From the NCBI GenBank assembly GCA_037178625.1, contig CM074129.1, forward strand, positions 1,612,001-1,676,000: a stretch of 64,000 nucleotides of DNA, given 5' to 3'. Origin of the DNA: Skeletonema tropicum. Taxonomy: Eukaryota; Bacillariophyta; Thalassiosirophyceae; Thalassiosirales; Thalassiosiraceae. The position numbers and the translations under genes are program-made. Shown here piece after piece: positions 56,571 through 64,000 of this stretch. Below the pieces are notes generated by a model. It searched no databases. It worked only from the letters and a program-made list of their open reading frames with translations, and was not told the DNA's origin. The number at the start of each line of letters is the position of its first letter. Within the stretch, counting starts at the first letter, position 1.

Positions 56571-57832
56571 CAAACAGCTGAAAAAGCTGACAGGCCGATA
56601 TGACATGGTTTATGGGGGGGTTTCAATAGTCTTCTCTGGAGACTTCCACCAACTGAAGCCAATCTGTGCAGAAGATGATGTCCTCTACTCAGACTCCGAT
56701 GCAGCTTCAATTTGGGAGAATACTATCAACTGTGCCATCTTTCTTGATAATAGCCACAGATTCAAAGACGACCCCGAGTTTGGGGAAATACTCGCTAGAA
56801 TGAGAATAGGGGAGGATACACGTGAAGATAGAGAGCTAATAAACAAGCGTGTCGTCAGCACTAGTACTAGCTCCACTTCCACTCTAACATTGCCCGAACA
56901 CGCACCTGACGCATGTTTTGCATGCTCTACCAACAAAGAACGAAATGGCGTCACGGCAGCATCATTCAAAATGCACATCGATGAATCGCATCCTACCATT
57001 GATGACGATAGCCCACCTCCTGATCACACTCTCATAATTGAGGCATCAGTATCTATATCCAAAACGACTGAGAATGAAAACGGCAACAGCAAGAAGAGGA
57101 AACGAAGGCAGCATAAAAGTTTCCGCGCATTTCCATGACACTGTCATCACGCAGCTGGGAGATGATGACATAAGGTCAACCGAGTTTGCAGCAAAAGGAG
57201 CTAAAATCGAGCCTGCCCTACGCATCTACCCCGGATCCCACCATATGTGCATAACGAATGAGGATCTTGACCAAGGGCGAGGCAACGGGACTCTTTGCAA
57301 GTGCTTGAAAATCAAACTTAGAAAGGATGGGCGGGAGAGGAGGTGGAAAAATTGGGATGGAAAGAAGGTATGGACTGTGTCGGTTGACGACGTCGAGTGG
57401 GTGGAGTTCGAGCATTACCCAACCACCGGCACCAAAGCACGGACCTTCAAGCTCAAACCACAAGAATTCTCAGCCACAATCAAGTTCCCTCTGACTGAAA
57501 CAATCAGTACAACCATCGGCAACGCCAAGGTCAAACAGGTTCCTGTCAACTCTAACATAGCAACAACAGGCCACAAGCTCCAGGGAATGTCCAAAGACAT
57601 CCTCATCGTCAATGACTGGAATTATCGATGCGTGAACTGGGTCTACGTTGTCTTGTCGAGGGTGAGAACACTAGCTGGACTGTATCTGATGAAACCCTTA
57701 GACCTGGAACGCGGCTTCAATATTCCTCAAAATCTCATTCGCTTCGAGCAACGTTTGAAGGACACCAAAGAACGACCAGTTCTCGACATGTTGGGTTACC
57801 AATCAAATGCAGAGATCGATACAATGCAGTGA
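56541..57832 (+). pseudogene. PIF1-type helicase part of the Helitron, two frames
   Basis: The first piece (to 57138) reads FFKANDVVKLDKQLKKLTGR and VFSGDFHQLKPI, helicase motifs II-III, and RFKDDPEFGEILARMRIGED. A frame change near 57110 leads to the second piece, ending at 57832, with the motifs TTGHKLQGMSKDILIVNDW (motif V) and YVVLSRVRTLAGLYLMKPL (motif VI). All motif residues are kept, so decay seems recent. It duplicates the segment at 61741-62251. Confidence 0.82.
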
Positions 57833-60800
57833 AGAGTTTTACTATTACTAGTACGATAATCAGAAAGTTCATAAGAAGAAACTGCTCAGCAGATTGTAAT
57901 TGTAGTAAGAAAAAACAGGCTCTTACAGGCTCTGCGCTCTGTAAGGCAAAGAACAGTTCTTCACATGTTGGCATACTGATCAGCACCAATCTCATAATCA
58001 TATAATAACAACTAGAGAATACATTATACAGATAAACCTTTTGGATCTACGAAAGCACCTACCCAAAAAACAAGTGCTCTATTATGCTCACTTTTATGCA
58101 GCAAGAGAATTTCGTTCAGCAAGAACAGAAGCACGAAAGCCGGGAGAAGCTTGCCCTGCCGCCGCACGCCAATAGATTGTACGATACTTCTGCCTGTCAA
58201 ATCGAAAGATCCTGGATTCTTATTTTTCACTGCATTCTGCCTGTGTTGCTCCAGACCAATCATGATATTGTGTTATGCATTAAAATGCTTGCTCGGCTCA
58301 TAATTTTTACTTCGACATGGATGTTCTCGGCATGGATTTGATGCTCCCAAAGGAAGAACAGCAAGGAGTGAGTCAAGCTGCTGTTCCTCTGCACCAGTCA
58401 TCTCATCGAAATGAGGTTCCGAACAATGTTGTGACTACTACCTTGCCTGTTGGACTGATCTTGGTCTTCGTCGACTCTCTTGATGATGATCACTTTCACT
58501 TTTGATATCTCCCAAGTGCTCATAATATTTGAGCACTAATCTACAAGATGATAAACGCCAACGGTAAGAGAGATTATTCAGCTAGTGCTGCACCACCGGG
58601 CCATCACGATCGCAGTCAACAGCAGCTGTTACCCATGAGGCAGCACGAAACAAACACCCACTGCCCTTGGTCCCAACCCTGGAGGGTGATAATGCAGCAC
58701 CTTCAGACTTCACATTATCGCCTTCGTCACTTTGTTGCAATGCCACCAAAACTGCGGTGCTGCTTCCTGTATCAATGATGGGGAGGGTTATGGAAAATGT
58801 CTCTGTATTCATGTGGAGTTAACATACTCAAGAGGATTTCTACACTCAAGTCTGCTCTGGTATCACCGCTGCTGGATGCCATGTACTGGATCGATTCCGA
58901 CTACTTCATGGGGATGACATTTTTTGATTCCGTGATAAGGGTGTGTGCCCAGTTCTGTCTATTCTTGACATGCTCAAGTCTACACAACATACCGTGTCTA
59001 TATTTGGTGCGGAGGGAAGTTCTTTTATCATTTATCACCCATTGATATGGATGTTGTGAAACAGTCATCCACATCTATTCCATGTTATGGAACGGGGTTT
59101 TATGTTGTCTCATCGTCATCGTATCATTCCATCGACACAACAATCTACATCCACTAATCATCTTCATGCCAATTCTCTCGCTGTGTGGGGAGATCCTCTT
59201 CTTTCGACGATTGTTTTATCCGCGACGATAGATAATGAAGCGATATCTGCCGAGATGCTAGTTATTCAAGAGTTGATGGATTTGCTCACAACACTCACAA
59301 GTTCCGTAAGATCGATGGTTCTTACATCTCGCTTGCTGTGATTTTTCACAACCATTGAGCATCGTGACTTCCAGTGCAGGACCTTGTCAACTGCCACTGA
59401 CTGTTCTAGTCCCAAGTTCTTTGATACATACTTCTGTCAGCAAGGATTGTCTACCGCTGGTTTCGTTCTGGATCATGTACAAATGCACATCTGCAGTATA
59501 CAAGACATCTTTTCTTATGCGTTCTGGAAGACATCAACCTCAATCATGTCTTCTTGTTTCGGAAAGGCACTGCTTGCATGTCTTGCACTTAGTATGCATC
59601 AAACGAGGCTGTCTTATTGGCGGAGGATATCAATCTGGCATTACTCTGGGGAGGGTTTCTCATGCATAAACGAACTTCAACATCCATGTCACGAATTACT
59701 TGCTACGCTGACTTGTGCTTTGCGGATAATGCTAATTCGTTGTTCATCGGTAATGATGTTTGTACGACCAATATCGCCGCTTGTGTCGCATCGTTGGTTA
59801 TTGGGGAGCTCTTGTCCAAGAAGACCATGCATAATATTCGCTGCCTTGGACTGCCTTCATCAAGATGATTTGATTATTGGAAGTCTGCAACAAGATATTC
59901 GTCACATCCATCGAGTCCAATGGACATACACCTTTCTGGTTTTGCCGTTCATCACCAGTGTCCTCTTTGGAAGTAGTACTCAACTTCATCGCATCTTCTT
60001 GCCATGGGGAGCTGCTCCATCCAACTGCACTCCAATCGCTTTGCAAATCATCTACATACTTTTGCATCATCTTGTGAGCTACGAAACTACCTCTACGGAT
60101 AATGGCAAGTTCTACGCTAAGAGACCATCTTGTACATCTTCGATGGATGGGGAGCAATTATTACCTGCGACAGTCCAATACTTTATTAATTTAGAGTTGC
60201 CTCGATGCTTCGAGATGAATAGGGAACGCTTGCCTGTGCATTTGCAATGTTTCTATTGCCATTTGGTTGTTGGAGAATATCAATGTGATATTTCGTCGTA
60301 CCCATCAGAGCTCATTTTGCTTGCAACATCTTCCGTGGCTGTGCAGGTTTTGAAATTACAGCATGGGGAGGAGATCGCTGCTGCCATTTCTACAAGGGTC
60401 GACGACGCTGCTATATGCCTGCTGATAGAATGCTGAAGGATGGTCAATTTGCTGGGACTGATCGACCTCGTCATGTCATCCACTGATGGGGAGATGCTTC
60501 TTGTATATCTTACAAGTTGTTTGATTCATTCGGTCTCGCTCTGACAGGTACTGATTGGATTCAATTCCGACATGGAAAGTCTTCTGAGGCACGTTTCCTT
60601 CCAATTTTGTCCGCTCAACTTAGACATGGTATCATTATTTCGTGGGTGGGAAGTGGTGCTATTTCACAGGCCATCGGTATTGGCAATCGTACTATCAACA
60701 CCTATGCTCGTGACGCATTGTGGATCGATGGGCCCAAAATCTACATTGTACGTGATCGTGTCACCTCGGATTTTAGAGATCTTGTGAGTTGTAAACTTTA

Positions 60801-61740
60801 TTGCGCCGATTATGCGGAGCGTTTGAAGTATCTTGTGCATCTCGTGTTGTTCATACCTTGTCATCAAATTGACGTTGGATACTCTTGGAAACCAAGTATT
60901 ACTACTACTTGTCGACGCAATGATTCTATTGGATTCACTGTTGGGAATGCCTTGCGAGACATCATTTCTGTTCGATTTATCTCCGTTCGATTTCCAGATG
61001 GACTGAACAACTTCAACTTCATGATCAACTTAAAGCTCAAGACAACCGCACGTCGACTTCAAGTTCAAGTCACAAGTGACATACCTTCGCAAATAGCCAC
61101 ATCACCTCATCTTTCGCATCTTGTGATGACTCGTTAAATATATCAAGTTGGATAACCTTGTGGGGAGAGGAGATTTTAGCGGAGAAGATGATAGAAGCGA
61201 AGGAAGAATCATGGGGAGAGATATTTGCAGTGATTAACGCAATGACAGGAGACAGGTTTGGGTTTAGTCATGAAGACAACGTTCTACACAAACGCTGGAG
61301 TTATTCTTGTGCGAGTTTCGGACTTTTCTTTGGATTGGTATTGCTCTTGCGACGTGTTATGAGGAGTTATAAACTTCAGACTGTTGACTTGGACATATCA
61401 ATATCGTATCGTTGGGGAGTGACAGCCGGAAAATTAGGGTACCAATTTATGGGTATATACGGACACTCACTGATATGTAAGCATTCTGGTAGTGAATGAA
61501 AGCGCGCTGTCAACAATATTCCGCGAAGGGAATGAAGGGAAATCCAACATGATTGATCTCATAGAAGAAGGAAGAAAAGAATCACCAATAAAGTAGTGCT
61601 GTTGACGTGGGCAACGCTTAGAGATGAGTGGCTTTGAGACAAGCAACGTGATAACAAACGAAGAACCAGTGCAACGATGTACGGCCTGTAAGGAGTTACA
61701 ATTTGTGCAAACCTGTACATCTTCTGCTGATTTACACTCA
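57833..61740. other. Helitron 3' flank, then decayed repeat-rich stretch
   Basis: 57833-58165 matches the sequence after the second tail copy (62252-62455). From there to 61740 no intact gene is seen. Open stretches at 59384-60436 and 60517-61137 start without ATG and resemble nothing I know. The heptamer TGGGGAG occurs about eleven times on the plus strand between 58770 and 61420. The last, GTTGGGGAG, abuts a 93-bp stretch (61420-61512) that starts TGACAG and ends CTGTCA, like a purine tract followed by an LTR. I found no partner LTR. Confidence 0.4.
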
Positions 61741-62455
61741 GATAGGATGGGCGGGAGAGGAGGTGGAAAAATTGGGATGGAAAGAAGGTATGGACTGTTT
61801 CTGTTGACGACGTGGAGTGGGTAGAGTTCGAGCACTACCCGACTACTGGCACCAAAGCACGGACCTTCAAGCTCAAACCACAAGAATTTTCGGCCACTAT
61901 CAAGTTCCCTCTGACTGAAACAATACTACAACAGTGGGCAATGCACAAGTCAAGCAGGTTCCTGTCAACTCCAACACAGCAACAACTGGCCACAAGCTGC
62001 AGGGAATGTCAAAAGACGTCCTCATTGTCAATGACTGGAACTATCGATGCGTGAACTGGATCTACGTTGTCTTGTCGAGGGTGAGAACACTAGCTGGACT
62101 CTACCTAATGAAACCGTTGGACCTCGAGCGCAGCTTCAATGTCCCTCAGAATATCATTCGCTTCGAGCAACGTTTAAAGGACACCAAAGAACGACCAATT
62201 CTCGACATGTTGGGTTACCAATCAAATGCAGAGATCGATACAATGCAGTGAAGAGTTTTAGTAATCAGAAAGTTCATAACAACAACTAGAGAATACATTA
62301 AACATCTCTACTTGATGAACCTTTTGGATCTGTGAAAGCACCTACCCAAAAAACAAATGCTTTATTATGCTCAATTTTGTGCAGCAAGAGAATTTCGTGC
62401 AGCAAACAGAAGCACGAAAGCCGGGAGAAGCTTGCCCTGCCGCCGCACGCCAATA
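61741..62455 (+). pseudogene. Second, truncated copy of the Helitron tail
   Basis: This repeats 57322-58165, starting at GATGGGCGGGAGAGGAGG and running through helicase motifs V (TTGHKLQGMSKDVLIVNDW) and VI to the stop at 62249-62251, then into the 3' flank up to CGCACGCCAATAG. A one-base loss near 61930 splits it into frames 61812-62054 and 61934-62251. It lacks all upstream domains. It is a 5'-truncated relative of the Helitron, with a few per cent sequence difference from the first copy. Confidence 0.85.
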
Positions 62456-62938
62456 GGTATGTAGAGAATAATATGTCGTCAAACCGATCGACTATAGCTT
62501 CAGCCCCGGATGAATTCAATTGGAACTTGTTACGTACTCCTTCTCCCTCCAAGTACCCTAGCTGTTGCTGCGATTCATATCACCCAATTTGGCGGCCTGC
62601 TCAGTAATTAGCTTGGCCAACTGCTATCTTCACGCTTCTAGTGCAGTTGCAGTAGTACTGGATGAAGATGTATTTAATCCTGTCCGTGATTCAACAGTAA
62701 TCTCGAGATAAAGCTTCAGTCCATTTGTTGCAGTAGTACTGAATAAAGATGTATTACACATTTAAACATCGAGTTATAAAACTTTACAGCTACAGCTAAA
62801 GCTACAGCCCACCAGACACAGAAGCATATCTGCCACACACTCGAGCAGATTGCACGCACCGGGAAGTTCTATAGATTACAGAAGTTTGTATGTTGATGAG
62901 CTCAAGATTTACATCGGCTGCTACACCTACAATGAGCA
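62456..62938. other. Intergenic stretch
   Basis: No gene recognised. GCAGTAGTACTG followed by AAGATGTATT occurs twice (about 62648 and 62730). Confidence 0.45.
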
Positions 62939-63330
62939 TTATTGGTACAAGTAAGCACATGTATTGCGGCGCTTGAGGCGACTCCAATACTCGCAATGCT
63001 CCTTCTTAAAGTTACAGGCATGCACAGATGACAGCGCTACGAGCCGAAGATACTTCAAGACGTCTCGGCGCAAACCTCTGTCAAATATACCTCCAAGGTG
63101 CTCCAACTTGATGCTTCCCTTCACCATCTCCTTGCGGAACCACCAGTCCTCAAGCGAAAGAAGTTTGAATTTGTGAACCAGAAGGAAGGTCTGACCGAAA
63201 ATGAGAGCTAAGGCTAAGATTTCATCGCTGTTGAGGTGAGATCCAAGTTGTAGTGCACCCACAGCAGTGAGCCAAGCAGATATCTCAATAGTTATTGTTA
63301 CAAAACTCTACAGCAGACAGCCATACCGAT
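62939..63330 (-). CDS. Hypothetical protein or exon, minus strand
   Basis: The minus strand is open from about 63310 to a stop at 62939. It reads WLTAVGALQLGSHLNSDEIL, then FKLLSLEDWWFRKEMVKGSI and GLRRDVLKYLRLVALSSVHA. The composition is protein-like, with helical and basic parts, but there is no ATG near the start and no domain I recognise. It could be a last exon of a gene whose upstream exons are not evident, or a relic. Confidence 0.3.
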
Positions 63331-63449
63331 TGGTAATGGAGCCCGCACTAGAGAGAGTCCAAGCTGTCGTTTCACTTATCATCCTATTGCTCTCCCTCTC
63401 TTGCTCGTGAAGATGAAAAGGCTGTAACAACCGTGAGTATATAAATTAC

Positions 63450-64000
63450 TCATGTTCCTCCCATCTTCTTCCTAATCTCAGTACTTGAAACATCCAACCT
63501 AAACTCCTCCTCAGTCAATAACGTAAACATTTCCTGAACATGCATTGGCAAAGACTTGACCTCCTCTTCCCCATTAATAAACTTGTTCGATCCACTCTCC
63601 GTCTGTTCCAATCTACCCCCTACAATGAAATGTACCCCCTTCATTTTCATCTGTACTAGTGCATCAATCATATTTTCAATGCAATTATTGTAGTATTTGG
63701 GATTGATAATTCGTACAAAGGTATCAGTCCCCAAAACAAATGTCATTTTTCGATTCGAAAAAGGAGATGAGTTTTTCAACACGCCATCCAAAAGAGATGT
63801 CTTTTGCGAAAACAGTGGTGCATTTGTCAATATGACTCCCCAATCTTGCGGCATGTCCGATAGAGTTGGAAAGAAGTTGACACGACGTTCTACTTCGGAG
63901 GGGTCTAATGGCGGTTTGTCTGCGTTGGTGACACTCATTTCGAAGAGTACTGTTGGATCATTGTCGTGTTTATCGACTTTACTCCATAAATTCTTCAATG
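63450..64000 (-). CDS. NMNAT-like nucleotidylyltransferase, C-terminal part (partial)
   Basis: The minus strand is open from the window edge to a stop at 63450, about 183 codons. The pattern LFEMSVTNADKPPLDPSEVE, VILTNAPLFSQK, TFVLGTDTFVRIINPKYY, HFIVGGRLEQ and finally FRLDVSSTEIRKKMGG matches the eukaryotic nucleotidylyltransferase family related to nicotinamide-nucleotide adenylyltransferases (Arabidopsis At2g01220 type). SSTEIR is the conserved C-terminal phosphate-binding motif of this fold. The N-terminal HxGH motif is expected outside the window. The substrate is not known for certain. No frameshift or stop is seen. Confidence 0.85.
   Translation of the reverse strand, partial: LKNLWSKVDKHDNDPTVLFEMSVTNADKPPLDPSEVERRVNFFPTLSDMPQDWGVILTNAPLFSQKTSLLDGVLKNSSPFSNRKMTFVLGTDTFVRIINPKYYNNCIENMIDALVQMKMKGVHFIVGGRLEQTESGSNKFINGEEEVKSLPMHVQEMFTLLTEEEFRLDVSSTEIRKKMGGT

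Larger units (their letters stand above)
51187..57832 (+). mobile_element. Helitron coding region, broken by three frameshifts
   Basis: In order, the strand encodes a repeat-rich basic N-terminus, a CxxC plus DUF6570-like segment, a HUH Rep endonuclease and a PIF1-type helicase, the RepHel layout of Helitrons. Frame changes lie near 51840, 56540 and 57110. The frames run 1, 0, 1, 2 (position modulo 3). Rolling-circle transposition would need all parts in one chain. Termini (5' TC, 3' hairpin and CTRR) could not be fixed. Sequence shared with the tail copy at 61741-62455 continues to about 58165, so the element extends at least that far. Confidence 0.85.

Noticed and set aside
59798..60157. 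Minus-strand ORF with KYVDDL, like an RT active site
   Set aside because: No other RT motif surrounds it, and the match is only a few residues long.
59384..60436. 350-codon plus ORF
   Set aside because: It starts at TTG and not ATG, has no known motif, and lies in decayed repeat-rich DNA with equally long frames beside it.

Overview
The window is nuclear DNA of a eukaryotic alga, most likely a diatom. The pointers are short GT-AG introns, secreted proteins with Pro-Ser-Ser-x linkers and YPDW cysteine modules, diatom-style LTR retrotransposons, Harbinger and Helitron elements, and a Sel1-type gene tail. No bacterial operon structure, rRNA, tRNA or CRISPR array was seen. About 80% of the window is mobile or repeated DNA. 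Single-copy host genes lie mainly at 39.8-46.5 kb and at the right edge.

Layout. 1-2940 (minus): 5' part of a Ty3/gypsy element whose Gag and Pol share one frame, separated by a single TGA. 2941-4080: tandem array with a two-unit (A-B-A-B) period. 5950-6621: inverted-repeat element around a 14-bp minisatellite. 7516-14421: a Ty1/copia element (minus) with 193-bp LTRs and a 5-bp target duplication, its coding region decayed. 17937-22286: a second, small LTR element (plus) with 130-bp LTRs, a 5-bp target duplication and no recognisable pol. 22430-22940: a MITE with 25-bp inverted ends.

22981-29214 and 32941-39199 are two nearly identical direct copies of a 6.2-kb segment. Each carries a complete three-exon gene for a secreted protein of about 1158 residues: signal peptide, four 160-residue repeats, Ser/Pro stalk, cysteine-rich YPDW modules. 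Between them lies a PIF/Harbinger element with an intact DDE transposase and an accessory gene cut off at its 5' end by the start of the second copy. A family of short palindromes and a TA-flanked MITE follow.

39785-44476 encodes the most remarkable protein: a secretory-pathway fusion of an OS-9-like MRH lectin domain, a GH47 (EDEM-type) mannosidase domain and a PA domain. This puts the enzyme that trims ERAD glycans and a reader of trimmed glycans in one chain. 44656-46498 (minus, one intron) encodes a DUF1275 membrane protein fused to two EF-hands and a LOV-like PAS domain that lacks the photoactive cysteine.

46.9-49.5 kb holds gene relics: two Sel1-family tails, an LRR fragment and a Ser/Pro-repeat relic. 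49953-50337 is a complete hAT-type MITE. 51187-57832 is a Helitron replicase-helicase broken by three frameshifts, with a second truncated copy of its tail at 61741-62455 and 3.6 kb of decayed sequence between them. 63450-64000 (minus) is the 3' part of a nucleotidylyltransferase (NMNAT-like) gene that runs off the right edge.
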